Assembly: GCF_004016445.2 (NCBI RefSeq)
Contig: NZ_SADT02000003.1
Location: forward strand, 449,231-513,230
Source: Mesorhizobium sp. M2E.F.Ca.ET.219.01.1.1
GTDB taxonomy: Bacteria; Pseudomonadota; Alphaproteobacteria; Rhizobiales; Rhizobiaceae
DNA length: 64,000 nucleotides
Direction: 5' to 3'
In this document: positions 7,823 through 17,743 of the stretch, piece by piece
How positions within the stretch are numbered: the first letter of the stretch is position 1
Layout: each line of letters starts with the position of its first letter
Made by a program: the position numbers and the translations under genes
Notes under the pieces: generated by a model
What the model was told of the DNA's origin: nothing
The model's database searches: none
What the model saw: the letters and a program-made list of their open reading frames with translations, nothing else

Positions 7823-9574
7823 TCACGAAACACCAGGTCCGCTCCTTTGCCGGCCGACGGTCCATGAAATCCCCTCCCCACTTACGACACCGGAGACCTC
7901 CTTGCCCACATGGCGCTCAAGCACCGGCCGCCATGGCACCAGCGTGAACTCGCGCGACTTTTCAACGACGGCATATTTTCCGCTGGCAAGCTCGACGGAG
8001 CGGCGGAGCGTACCCTCTACTCGTCCTCCGGATCGCGCTTCGGCATAGGGCAGGCCAAGTTCCTCCGACAGTTGGCCAGCAACACGGTTCAGTTCTCGCT
8101 GGCGCAGGATCGAAAGCATGTTGGCTCGATAGACGATCCCATCCTGTTCTTTATGCGCGAGGCCTTGCGCGATCAGCCACTGCCGCCGGCGAGCTTGCGC
8201 CTCTCTCACGTCGCGGCCGAAGCCGGATCCGTGCAAAGGCTCGGGTCTATCGGCAACCAGCTCCCGGTCGAGCCAGGTGGCGCCGTTGAAGCTGACCTGT
8301 CGCTCCAGCGCCATTGAGGAGAGCTTGTCGGCAACGACAGGCTCGGCCCTGGCCCGCTGGCCCTCATAATTCGCGACGCGATCGAGATGGTCCGGCGCGA
8401 TGAGCCAGGTGCCGTTCGGCTCTCGCTCGACGCCGCCGGTCGCGCGGCGGATCGCCTCCAGCCGCCGCACATGCGTTCGCGCAAAGCTCTCGGTGGCGGA
8501 TGGGTCATGCTTCAGGTGCATATCGACGTCGTAACGGCCGCCATGCGCGGCGGCGATTTCGGCGATGGTACGATCGACCTGCCTCGGCTCGGTGTTCCTT
8601 GGCGCGACACGCACGATGCAGCCATTAGGCATCGTTTCCATCGCCTCGCCTCTACCGATGTTGATCCAATGGCTCTTACCGTCGACGGCGTCGACGATCA
8701 TGTAATGGCGGTCATTGATCTCGTCGGCCAGTCCACGCGCGACAACGCGACCGACGAGAGACTGGACGGGCTCGCCGGATCGATCGTGGATCACCCAGTC
8801 GGCGGCCCTGCGGGCAAGCCCCTTGCCGGTCAGTTCGCGGTGCATGGTCTTGATGATGTCGCCGCGTTCGCCGGTGCGGCGCAGCGTGGCTTCGAGCTCA
8901 TCGTCGAGGCGCCAGGAGCCAGCGCCGACCTCCGCGGCCAGACCCATCCGCTCGAGCTTGCGCAGCCGTCCCTGGTGCAGCGTCTGGCGAATGGCGTCGG
9001 GACCGCCCGGCGAGACCAGGCCGTCATCATCACGCATGCTGAGCAGCCGACGGTCGATGCTGGTGAAGCGTTCCTGCTCCATTTCCCGGCGCAGGCGAAG
9101 CTCAATCTCGCGGTCGGTTCGCGGACCGAGATCGAGGCTGACCAGCTCGGCCGCCCGCTCGCGGATGCCAGATGAGATATATTCGCGCGCGATGACCAGG
9201 TTCTCGCCACGGTCGTCCCTGCCACGGACGATGATGTGGCTGTGCGGGTGGCCGGTGTTGAAATGATCGACCGCGACCCAGTCGAGCTTCGTGCCGAGGT
9301 CTTCCTGCATCTGCGCCATGAGCCGCCGCGTCAGCGCCTTGAGGTCGTCGTACTCGATGCCGTCTTCGGCAGCGACGATGAAGCGGAACTGATGGCGGTC
9401 GCCGTCCGCGCGATCGATGAACGCCTTGCCGTCGACGCGGCCGCTGTCGGCGCCGTAGAGCTCGCCAGGTTCACCTTCGCGGGTGACCCCGTCGCGCTGA
9501 AGATAGCGTAGATGGGCACGCGCCCCGTCCGCGCCCTTGCCGGCGAGCTTGACGACCCGCGCCTTGACGATCAC
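7823..9574 (-). CDS. rlxS: ICE relaxase (RlxS-like, DUF3363 C-terminus)
   Basis: 583 residues from a GTG start. The N-terminal part has the relaxase metal-binding motif HFNTGHPHSHI (HxxxGHxHxH) after a conserved RRLMAQMQEDLG segment. The C-terminal half matches the DUF3363 relaxases of alphaproteobacterial ICEs. It should nick the ICE origin of transfer and pilot the strand to the recipient. Together with the traF and rdfS genes upstream it forms the layout known from ICEMlSym symbiosis islands, where the relaxase is rlxS. The frame stays open to 9811 and that extension looks like the normal N-terminus of the family, but it holds no ATG, GTG or TTG, so the true start is uncertain. Confidence 0.85.
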   Translation of the reverse strand: MIVKARVVKLAGKGADGARAHLRYLQRDGVTREGEPGELYGADSGRVDGKAFIDRADGDRHQFRFIVAAEDGIEYDDLKALTRRLMAQMQEDLGTKLDWVAVDHFNTGHPHSHIIVRGRDDRGENLVIAREYISSGIRERAAELVSLDLGPRTDREIELRLRREMEQERFTSIDRRLLSMRDDDGLVSPGGPDAIRQTLHQGRLRKLERMGLAAEVGAGSWRLDDELEATLRRTGERGDIIKTMHRELTGKGLARRAADWVIHDRSGEPVQSLVGRVVARGLADEINDRHYMIVDAVDGKSHWINIGRGEAMETMPNGCIVRVAPRNTEPRQVDRTIAEIAAAHGGRYDVDMHLKHDPSATESFARTHVRRLEAIRRATGGVEREPNGTWLIAPDHLDRVANYEGQRARAEPVVADKLSSMALERQVSFNGATWLDRELVADRPEPLHGSGFGRDVREAQARRRQWLIAQGLAHKEQDGIVYRANMLSILRQRELNRVAGQLSEELGLPYAEARSGGRVEGTLRRSVELASGKYAVVEKSREFTLVPWRPVLERHVGKEVSGVVSGEGISWTVGRQRSGPGVS

Positions 9575-9811
9575 CCGGCGCTGGCGGAAGGCGGCATACC
9601 GGTCGCGCGATTTCAGCAGTGCGGCGGCCGCCCCGCCGCGCCCTGTCCGGCTTCCTGTGAAGCGACCACCGCGTTGCGGCCGGCCGCCAGCCCGGTTGAT
9701 CGCCGCACGAACCTGGCCGGCATAGCGTTTGCCGGCCTTCGAGCCGCGCGACCCGATTTTGCCGAGCTTCGGCCTGAACTCGTCATCCTTAATGCGAGCC
9801 TCCCAGACATA
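9575..9811 (-). other. Coding-looking 5' extension of the relaxase frame without a usual start codon
   Basis: In frame with the relaxase, this stretch reads IKDDEFRPKLGKIGSRGSK, then KRYAGQVRAAINRAGGRPQ and LLKSRDRYAAFRQRRV, which look like the basic N-terminus of this relaxase family. The first in-frame stop upstream is at 9814-9812. A GGGAGG motif stands five bases before an ATT codon at 9793, so initiation at ATT is conceivable. Otherwise the normal ATG has been lost. The interval 9812-9971 shows nothing else. Confidence 0.6.
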
Positions 9812-9971
9812 TCAAGCAAAATCAGACACTTACACGTCAAACCCTCTTGGCACCGGCGGCAGCCTCCCGGAAAAACGATGTGCAGACAAAGATTTAACCG
9901 CCTCCTGGAGGCGGTACCTTTATCTTGCCTTCCGCGCCCAGCCCCGCCAGACGCGCCCCCGTCCGCCATGG

Positions 9972-10655
9972 CTAACGCACCGGCTCCTTCGGCTGCGCGC
10001 CGTCCTTGCCGAGCGGCACGAAGAGATCGCCGTTTCGCACGCCTGAGTGAACACCGTCATGAATGAAGAACAGCGACCGTCCGAGAGGAGCGATTTGCGC
10101 CTTTGGAGCGACAGATTGGCTTTCGAACGCCTCGATGTCGGCCGCCGAAACTCCGGCCGCCTTGAGTTGGTCGAGGTACTCGACGGTCTCTTCTGGCAGC
10201 GGTTTGCCACGCTTCAAATGCTCGTCGTAGCGCTCGGGACCGGCATTGTAGGCGCCAAACAGGCCAGGAAATCCGAAGCGGTCATACATGGCACTGAGAT
10301 AGGCCGTGCCGGCCAGGATATTGTCGCGCGGATCGTGGGGGTTAGGCCCAAGGCCGTGTTCGACCCGCATCTCTTCATAGGTGCCGGGCATCACCTGCAT
10401 GAGGCCCATGGCGCCAGCGGGGGAGGTGATGGGGCGGCCGCCGCGCATTGTCTTGCCGCCGCTTTCGGCAGCCATGACGGCATAGATCCAGGCTTGGGGA
10501 ATATGGAAGCGCCGGCTTGCTTCCGATACCAACGTCTGCCACTTTCGCAGCTGCGGACTTTGGGAGATGGCGACCGGCTCAGCGCCGGTCGAGGCGGAAC
10601 AGGCGCATGGCGCAATGGCGATCATGCCCAACAAGAGGAGGGTCACTCGGTCCAT
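9972..10655 (-). CDS. Conjugation-associated lytic transglycosylase
   Basis: A 227-residue protein with an N-terminal hydrophobic segment ending in a Cys-containing signal region (LLLLGMIAIAPCACSA), so it is probably exported. The SLT domain follows: AWIYAVMAAESGG with the catalytic Glu, then SPAGAMGLMQVMPGTY and ILAGTAYLSAMYDRFG and GAYNAGP. It opens the peptidoglycan for the conjugation apparatus. Its start overlaps the 3' end of traF by 13 bases and the relaxase gene lies downstream, so all belong to one ICE transfer operon. Confidence 0.85.
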   Translation of the reverse strand: MDRVTLLLLGMIAIAPCACSASTGAEPVAISQSPQLRKWQTLVSEASRRFHIPQAWIYAVMAAESGGKTMRGGRPITSPAGAMGLMQVMPGTYEEMRVEHGLGPNPHDPRDNILAGTAYLSAMYDRFGFPGLFGAYNAGPERYDEHLKRGKPLPEETVEYLDQLKAAGVSAADIEAFESQSVAPKAQIAPLGRSLFFIHDGVHSGVRNGDLFVPLGKDGAQPKEPVR

Positions 10656-11191
10656 AGTGGTACGAGCCTCCCGATGACATTTTGAGTGGGAACAGGCCCG
10701 AAATAGCGGCTGTCGAAGGAGCGGTTTTTGTCGCTGCCGAGCAGGAAAACCTCGTTATCCCCGAGCGCTCGGCAGCCGTTCCACCATGGCAAAGGTCGGC
10801 CTTCGGCGTCGATTTTGAGCCGGCGCGCGACGATGTCGCCGCCGATGATGATGGCGTCATTGAAGGCGCAGACATTATCGTCCGGCAGCGCTGCAAGACG
10901 TTTTGCCAGCGGCACATTGCGAGGCAGATAGCTGCGCTCGGCGGCGAGATACGCCGCGTATTCAGGCGGGCGCACGAGCACGAGATCGCCACGCGCCAGC
11001 GCTCCCGCAGCGATGCGGTAAAGGCCGATCGGCGCGCTGGCCGAGGCGTTCCAGACCAGCCAAGGGGCGGGCTTTCCCAGCGCCGTGAAGCCCAAAAGAC
11101 CGAGACCGGCCGCGGCCAAGGCGACCGTCTTACGGGCTCGAACACGCCTCAGGCGGCTGCCGATCAGATGGATGGAAGGGCGCCGCCTCAT
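10643..11191 (-). CDS. traF: TraF-type signal peptidase S26 protein
   Basis: A 182-residue protein with one N-terminal membrane helix (TVALAAAGLGLLGFTAL) and the TraF signature NASASAPIGLYRI, containing the nucleophilic Ser. A later RRLKID segment carries the Lys region of S26 peptidases, followed by FLLGSDKNRSFDSRYFGPV. TraF proteases mature conjugative pilin in plasmids and ICEs. I chose the ATG at 11191, which overlaps the rdfS stop as ATGA and has GGGAGG upstream; a longer frame begins at 11272. The neighbours are rdfS upstream and a transglycosylase gene downstream. Confidence 0.85.
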   Translation of the reverse strand: MRRRPSIHLIGSRLRRVRARKTVALAAAGLGLLGFTALGKPAPWLVWNASASAPIGLYRIAAGALARGDLVLVRPPEYAAYLAAERSYLPRNVPLAKRLAALPDDNVCAFNDAIIIGGDIVARRLKIDAEGRPLPWWNGCRALGDNEVFLLGSDKNRSFDSRYFGPVPTQNVIGRLVPLWTE

Positions 11192-11457
11192 GAACGGCCT
11201 CCCGTGCCGCCCTGGCCGGAACCGGCCTTGCCATCGCCGGCGATGGAGTGCTGCGGGTGTCCTTTCGACCAATGGTCGAGTTCGTCGATGTGATAGCGGA
11301 CATAGCGGCCGTGCTTGCGGAATTTCGGGCCGCCGCCCTTGAGCCGCATCTTTTCGAGCGTGCGCTGGGAGAGCCCGATATAGAAGGCGGCTTGGGCTGT
11401 GCTGAGAAACGGGCTGCCCTTTTTCGCGCGGGCCGCGCGTTCGTTTTCGTCGTCCAT
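11188..11457 (-). CDS. rdfS: RdfS-like excisionase
   Basis: An 89-residue DNA-binding protein with a winged-helix/MerR-like excisionase fold: LSTAQAAFYIGLSQRTLEKMRLKGGGPKFRKHGRYVRYHIDELDHW. In ICEMlSym-type islands an RdfS of this kind is the recombination directionality factor that turns the integrase toward excision, and it lies directly upstream of traF and the relaxase, as here. Expression of rdfS is the rate-limiting switch in those elements, under quorum-sensing control. The promoter should lie in 11458-11638. That gap also holds an inverted repeat (CCGCCC-TTTA-GGGCGG, 11550-11565) of unknown role. Confidence 0.85.
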   Translation of the reverse strand: MDDENERAARAKKGSPFLSTAQAAFYIGLSQRTLEKMRLKGGGPKFRKHGRYVRYHIDELDHWSKGHPQHSIAGDGKAGSGQGGTGGRS

Positions 11458-11638
11458 GATGATCCTCGTTTCGCTTCGGACAAGCGAGGGCGAGGATGGG
11501 CGAGGGAGATCGTCTCGGGGACGGGCGAAGAGTCGGGGGAGAGTTTTCGCCGCCCTTTAGGGCGGACGGGGTTTGGGTGGAACTCCTGGGAATGAGCCCC
11601 GCGCCGGGGCTGCGGCGCGAGGCTCTTATCTCGGCCGG

Positions 11639-11962
11639 TCAGTCGGCCGGGTTCCAGATGATGGCGTAGGTGTCGTGATCGTCCTGGCCGGCGGCTCGGC
11701 CGAGATTGGCGTAGAGCTTGCGCGGTCCGAACTCCGGCGCTGCAATCGACAGGCTCACATAATCCTTGCCGGAAGTCTCGCCGGTGCGGATCCAGCCAGC
11801 GCCGACTTCGACCCCTTGCGTAAGCACCCGGAAGTCGGGATGGTTATCGGCGCTCTTGGCCTGGTTGGGGACGATATCGATGTCGGCGCGGACGCTGAGC
11901 GTCTTGAACTGGCCCTTGTAGGCGCCGTTTTCCTGCTTGTTGACGTAACCGATCGCGGTCAT
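11639..11962 (-). CDS. DUF736 family protein
   Basis: 107 residues from an ATG at 11962 that has AAGGAG about eight bases upstream; a longer frame starting at 11998 lacks that support. The sequence (MTAIGYVNKQENGAYKGQFKTL ... YVSLSIAAPEFGPRKLYANLG) matches the DUF736 family of small proteins common beside transfer genes on rhizobial plasmids and ICEs. The function is unknown; a single-stranded-DNA or replication-associated role is sometimes suggested from context. It lies upstream of rdfS on the same strand with a 181-base gap, so it may be expressed separately. Confidence 0.85.
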   Translation of the reverse strand: MTAIGYVNKQENGAYKGQFKTLSVRADIDIVPNQAKSADNHPDFRVLTQGVEVGAGWIRTGETSGKDYVSLSIAAPEFGPRKLYANLGRAAGQDDHDTYAIIWNPAD

Positions 11963-12564
11963 TTCGAAGTCTCCTTTTGTGGTTTCGCCGGGGACCATCC
12001 CCTGCGATGGCGCACCGTAATGGGCGCGTCAGGACCGCCTGAATCCGACAGGGCCGCAGCGACAGTGAAGGACCCGAGCGGGCAGCTTTTTTGTGAGCGA
12101 AGCGGCGCGAGGAAGCCGCCGCAGGCGGCGGGGAAAAAAGCTGATGGCGCGAGGGTTTCGGGCGGCCGGACCCGCCCATAGGTCGACAAGCCAGCCGCAG
12201 GGATGGTCCTTGGAGAGAGCATGGAGACCGCTCGCCAAGTGCGGTCTGTCAGCCAAGCAGGACGCCGGGATGAAACGGCCTGCAAAGATGCTGCGCCCTT
12301 ATGCCGGATCGAGATCGTGCCAGCGGGTCGGGCGCCAGAGCAGACATCCGGCATGGTGCGATCTATGAAAGCAGGGCTCGCCAGCGGGAATTTGATACGC
12401 GAGGGGGCCAAAGTAAGGCTGGATGAGAAGCCGGTGCTACCTGCAGGTCCAGTGTCATGTGGCGGCGCTCGGGAAACCGCTACGCAATGTAACGCGCTCT
12501 TATGAGGCGAACAGACCGGCCCCAAAACCGATCGACCGGTGGTCGGCGCGAAACGCGTCATGCC
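11963..12564. other. Gene-free stretch upstream of the DUF736 gene
   Basis: Around 600 bases without a convincing gene. A long minus-strand frame spans it but is rich in Ser, Ala and Pro with no motif, and it covers the ribosome-binding region of the DUF736 gene, so I do not accept it. A CCGCCGC/GCGGCGG repeat near 12116-12131 is the only other structure seen. Confidence 0.5.
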
Positions 12565-12580
12565 TGTCCGAAAGCTGACA
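12565..12580 (+). promoter_or_regulatory. NifA upstream activator site 1 (TGT-N10-ACA)
   Basis: TGT-N10-ACA occurs at 12565-12580, about 100 bases upstream of the -24/-12 element at 12675, the usual distance for NifA binding. Confidence 0.7.
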
Positions 12581-12595
12581 GTGGCAGAAGACGCA

Positions 12596-12611
12596 TGTCG
12601 GGTTCCGCACA
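12596..12611 (+). promoter_or_regulatory. NifA upstream activator site 2 (TGT-N10-ACA)
   Basis: A second exact TGT-N10-ACA, centred 31 bases (about three helical turns) after the first, so both would face the same side of the DNA. Confidence 0.68.
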
Positions 12612-12674
12612 ATTGACCATGCTGGATTTGTGAGGTTTTCAGGGAGAGCCATGCGTTCACTTCCCAGTGAGCTT

Positions 12675-12690
12675 TGGCACGGCATTTGCT
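12675..12690 (+). promoter_or_regulatory. Sigma-54 (-24/-12) promoter
   Basis: TGGCACGGCATTTGCT is an essentially perfect match to the sigma-54 consensus (TGGCACG-N4-TTGCW). Two NifA sites lie upstream. The next plus-strand start is the protease stub at 12973, followed by groESL. Confidence 0.8.
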
Positions 12691-12972
12691 CTTGATGTGG
12701 CAACACGGATCGAAGGTTGACTGCATGCACAAGCGCGAGATGAGCAATGCTCTCCTTTCCTGGAGGCTTGGCAGCAGATTCGATTTGACGTTGCGAGGAG
12801 CTTCAGCCGCTCGCGGCGGAAGTGATCTCAAATCTGAAGGCACCGTTGGGGCCGCAGCCATCAAACACATCTTTCTCTTTTTCGCAGCTCGTCTTCAACG
12901 CGATGCGGACTTCTTCGCGTCGACGGCGGCCGAAGGTGGAGAAGGGGCTCGACTTGCAAAAAGGAGTTGTCA

Positions 12973-13320
12973 ATGACGTCTTACGTTCGCACCAACAGCC
13001 CGGCGCAGGTGCGCTCACTGTCCACCTTTGGCAAGCATCTGCAAAGGAGCGTGCTGACGGCGACGCTGCTTGCCGCGGCTTCGACGGGAAGTGAAGCGCA
13101 GCCCTATGTTCGTGCTGACGGCAGCACGACTGACGACTTGGAAGCGGCGCGAGCAAGTTGGCGTCATGACGCCGAATTCAATGGAAATGTGGGGCTCGCA
13201 GCCATCAACGCGGATGCCGCGTATGCGTTGGGTTCCACCGGGGAGGGGGCCAGAGCTCCTCGCCTGCCCTCGTCCGTCTTGACGAGTGCCCGCTTACAGC
13301 CTACCTCACTATCGCGTTAG
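12973..13320 (+). pseudogene. Truncated S8 autotransporter protease, N-terminus only
   Basis: An ATG at 12973 with AAGGAG upstream opens a 115-residue frame. It has a basic N-terminus and export signal (LTATLLAAASTGSEA), then PYVRADGSTTDDLEAARASWRHDAEFNGNVGLAAINADAAYALG. This resembles the start of a subtilisin-type autotransporter, where residues around the catalytic Asp should follow. Instead the sequence turns into unrelated residues (EGARAPRLPSS) and stops just before the CIRCE element. The passenger and beta-barrel are missing. It is the first frame after the NifA/sigma-54 promoter. The family call is from motif memory and moderately sure; truncation is clear because there is no downstream continuation. 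Confidence 0.6.
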
Positions 13321-13343
13321 CACTCGTCCATCGCGAGTGCTAA
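13317..13343 (+). promoter_or_regulatory. CIRCE element (HrcA operator)
   Basis: TTAGCACTC-N9-GAGTGCTAA is a perfect CIRCE inverted repeat, 40 bases before groES. It implies repression by HrcA and heat-shock induction. It overlaps the last codons of the protease stub. Confidence 0.95.
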
Positions 13344-13382
13344 CAAAAACCCCTCAACAGCGCACCAGGGAAAAATCCGAAA

Positions 13383-13739
13383 ATGGCAAAGTCGAAGTTC
13401 CGCCCGCTGCATGACCGCGTGGTCGTTCGCCGGGTCGAATCCGAATCCAAGACCGCTGGCGGGATCATCATCCCCGACACGGCAAAGGAAAAGCCGCAGG
13501 AAGGCGAGATCATCGCTGTCGGCTTCGGCGCTCGTGACGAAGCTGGCAAGCTGGTCCCGCTGGACGTCAAGGCCGGCGACCGCATCCTGTTCAGCAAGTG
13601 GTCGGGCACGGAAGTCAAGCTCAATGGCGAAGACCTTCTGATCATGAAGGAATCCGACATCATGGGCATCATCGGCTCATATCAGGCCCTTTCGTCAACT
13701 GAATTCCCGGGCTCGATTGAAGCCCCTGCCAGGAGCTAA
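13383..13739 (+). CDS. groES: Co-chaperonin GroES with a C-terminal extension
   Basis: The 10-kDa co-chaperonin that caps GroEL. Residues 1-98 (MAKSKFRPLHDRVVVRR ... ESDIMGIIG) are a complete GroES, including the mobile loop ESKTAGGIIIPDTAKEKP. The frame then continues for 20 residues (SYQALSSTEF...) to a TAA 2 bases before groEL. Rhizobial GroES normally ends at or near GIIG. Codon 99 is TCA, one base from TGA, so loss of the stop is the simplest explanation. The tail might be tolerated because the GroES C-terminus is peripheral. A CIRCE element precedes the gene and groEL follows. Confidence 0.93.
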   Translation: MAKSKFRPLHDRVVVRRVESESKTAGGIIIPDTAKEKPQEGEIIAVGFGARDEAGKLVPLDVKAGDRILFSKWSGTEVKLNGEDLLIMKESDIMGIIGSYQALSSTEFPGSIEAPARS

Positions 13740-13741
13740 AA

Positions 13742-15397
<1,656 letters not shown>

Positions 15398-15423
15398 TCC
15401 AGCTCTGGCAGCTTTCGCAACGA

Positions 15424-15454
15424 GAGGGCGGCATCAATGCCGCCCTCTTTTTTT
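15424..15454 (+). terminator. Rho-independent terminator of groESL
   Basis: An 11-bp perfect stem (GAGGGCGGCAT / ATGCCGCCCTC) with a 2-base loop is followed by seven T residues, 27 bases after the groEL stop. Confidence 0.93.
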
Positions 15455-15554
15455 GCGAACCTCGGTCCGATGAACGATCGACGCCAACGCCGGCCATCGG
15501 CGTTAGGGCAACCTCAAAAGAACTGTCGAGTTGGTTGCGCGCGGCTTTGCGTCA

Positions 15555-16556
15555 TCAGAGGCGCAAGGCGGTCGCGTGTGAGGATTGCGCGCTCCCATAG
15601 GCGGTTTCGGCATGTGCCTCGCCTTCGACATCGACATTGCGGCCAAGCAGGAAATCGGCGGCTTTCGAGGCATGGCTTGCGGCGCGGAAGATGGCGCGGT
15701 TGTCCTCGCGCAAAACCGTCAGCCATGAGCCGATGTAGTCGGCATGGCGCACGCTCGGCTCGATGCCGAGACTGCTGCAGATGAAGGCTGATGCGATTTC
15801 GGCGACCAGTTCCTCGCGCGCATAGGTGTTGGACCCGAAGGAGCCGGACAGGTCGCGCGCGAGTCGCCTCGGGTGGCCGGTCCAGTGTCCAAGCTCGTGA
15901 AAGCAGGTCCGGTAATAGTCGATCTGGTGGAAGAAAGCCGGCTGCGGCGGCACCTGTATGGTGTCGCTGCCGGGCATGTAGAAGGCGCGCTCGCCGCCGA
16001 TGCGAAAATCAGCGCCGGTTGCATGAATGAGCGCCTCGGCCTGCGGGACCATCTCGCGCTCAGGCAGAGGCTCGCCGGCGGCGTAAAGATGTTCGGGCAG
16101 ATTATCGCACTGCGCGACATCGAAGACGGTGAAGCGCTTCAGGAAGGGCACCGCCTGCGGTTCGTCGCCATCGGTGTCGGCGCGTTGCTTTTCGTTCTTG
16201 GGAACAAAGCGGTCAGCGTGAACGATGGTGGTGCCGTGCTCGCCCTTCCTGACATTGCCGCCAAGCGAAAGCGCCTGCCGGAAGGTGAGCCAGTTCTGGC
16301 TGGGGAAACCGCGCTCGATGACCGCGCCCCACAGGATCAGGATATTGATGCCGGAATATCGGCGCTGGGTGGCCGCATTCCGCGGCAGGCCGAGGCCTGT
16401 CCTTGCCCTGCCCCACGGCTTGACCCATGGCACGGTGCCGCGCTCCAGTTCGGCAATGATGCGGTCGGTGATTTCCTGATAAAGGCTGGCGCCGGTGCGC
16501 CCGCCACTGTCTGCGCCAGCCTGTCGGCTGCCGCAACGTTTGTTGTTTGCACGCAT
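15555..16556 (-). CDS. ardC: ArdC-like antirestriction protein
   Basis: A 333-residue protein with two parts. The N-terminal half (LYQEITDRIIAELERGTVPWVKPW ... YSGINILILW ... WLTFRQALSLGGNVRKGEHG) is the ArdC ssDNA-binding domain. The C-terminal half is a zinc-metallopeptidase-like domain with HELGHWTGH and a downstream EELVAEIASAFIC helix. ArdC proteins enter the recipient with conjugating DNA and protect it from restriction. I chose the ATG at 16556, which has CGGAGG upstream; a longer frame to 16652 lacks support. It fits ICE backbone functions and is transcribed toward groEL. Confidence 0.87.
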   Translation of the reverse strand: MRANNKRCGSRQAGADSGGRTGASLYQEITDRIIAELERGTVPWVKPWGRARTGLGLPRNAATQRRYSGINILILWGAVIERGFPSQNWLTFRQALSLGGNVRKGEHGTTIVHADRFVPKNEKQRADTDGDEPQAVPFLKRFTVFDVAQCDNLPEHLYAAGEPLPEREMVPQAEALIHATGADFRIGGERAFYMPGSDTIQVPPQPAFFHQIDYYRTCFHELGHWTGHPRRLARDLSGSFGSNTYAREELVAEIASAFICSSLGIEPSVRHADYIGSWLTVLREDNRAIFRAASHASKAADFLLGRNVDVEGEAHAETAYGSAQSSHATALRL

Positions 16557-17034
16557 CGTGATGTCCTCCGCTCTACAATCGCGCGCCCTCCCCGGAAGCG
16601 GGGTGGGCGGCAAAAGCGACCGGAAAGGCCCGCCGTCGGAGGCGGACTGCATCAGCAGGACCGGAACGGAGTGGAGGACCCGAAAGCGACAAGCGAAGGG
16701 TTGCGGGACGCCGCGGCGGGCCTAGAAGGGAGTGCTGCCCACCCTGCGCCAGGGGGAAGGCCACAATAGAAAGACGCCGGCCGACAGGCCGGCGACCGTC
16801 AGCAGCCGAAGGCTGCCCCGCGCCAGGGGGCGATGCCGCAGGGCCAAGACCGCCTGAGCTTGCCGAAGAAAAGCGGGCTCGGTTCACGAGCACCCGGCCA
16901 GCGACTTCAGGCGCGGGCGCTCAGGATTGTTGTTGGCGCCCACGGCAGCTGGATGACCGCAACAAGATTACGAGGAGCGACAGCAAAGCCAGCTGCCACA
17001 AACGGCACGCTCCGGCAACAACAGCGTGGCCGGT
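16557..17034. other. Gene-free stretch upstream of ardC
   Basis: About 480 bases. Several short GC-rich inverted repeats (for example GCCGGCCGACAGGCCGGC near 16776) are present, but no gene is recognisable. It should include the ardC promoter. Confidence 0.45.
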
Positions 17035-17685
17035 CTACAGATGCTGCCCCGCACGAGAGCCAGCACGCTTTGAGCGCGCATCGGCGATGCAAGCGTTGCA
17101 AGCTGGCCATGTCCACAAGGTCGGCGACCACTATATCGCCGACCACCAACGCGGGCGTACCGTCTAAGTGCAGACCTTTCGCGAGTGCGCGGACCGCGCA
17201 TTTCATCTGCGATGGCCGGATCTTGCATTCCCGCTTGAGCTGCTCAACGTCAAGGCCTACACGCGCTGCGATCTTGAGAGTGACCCTTCAACTGGGGGAA
17301 ATCATAAGGGCGCGGTGGAATTCGTCGAACTTTCCCTGTTTTCTCGAGGCGAGTGCGGCGAAGGCTGGGAATTGGGAATCCGGTCCCAGGACCGGGAACT
17401 GTTTGATCACAAGCTTCAGATTGGGTTCATGCTTGAAGGCTTTTTGGTAGTTGATATCAGCCAGTCTGCAATGCGGACAGTTGTGGTAGTCATTGAATAT
17501 GACCAGAACGGCATCGCCTTGCGGGTTGCCGGCGATTGGCGAAGGAGATCGTTGTCGAATGCGCCGCTCCACTTTTGCCTGTCGGTCGACCACGCCTGCC
17601 GGTGCAGGTTCGCGCTATATTGGCTCGCCAGCAAGGCGAGGAGTAAAAGAAGAGCTGCGACAGTGATGGCAGTCGGCTTAGACAT
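17035..17685 (-). pseudogene. Decayed DsbA-like thiol oxidoreductase
   Basis: From the ATG at 17685 there is an N-terminal membrane/signal segment (MSKPTAITVAALLLLLALLAS). A frame change leads to PQGDAVLVIFNDYHNCPHCRLADINYQ with a CPHC active site, then KLVIKQFPVLGPDSQFPAFAALASRKQGKFDEFHRAL. A further change leads to LAKGLHLDGTPALVVGDIVVADLVDMASLQRL and a last change to IADARSKRAG. Joined, these make a normal DsbA-family protein (DSBA oxidoreductase/Com1 type). At least three frame changes mean it is dead. Confidence 0.82.
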
Positions 17686-17743
17686 GAGTCTCCAATCCAT
17701 GGACGGCGTGGCAGCAACGGCCGCCTTTTTGGTGTAAAATGGG

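Noticed and set aside
7513..7881. 122-codon minus-strand frame between ietA and relaxase
   Set aside because: Overlaps the relaxase 3' end in another frame and shows no protein-like pattern.
11550..11565. Hairpin CCGCCC-TTTA-GGGCGG considered as a terminator of the DUF736 gene
   Set aside because: No T-run follows on the minus strand, so it is not a standard terminator.
11959..12870. 303-codon minus-strand frame
   Set aside because: No motif, biased composition, runs over the NifA/sigma-54 promoter and the ribosome site of the DUF736 gene.
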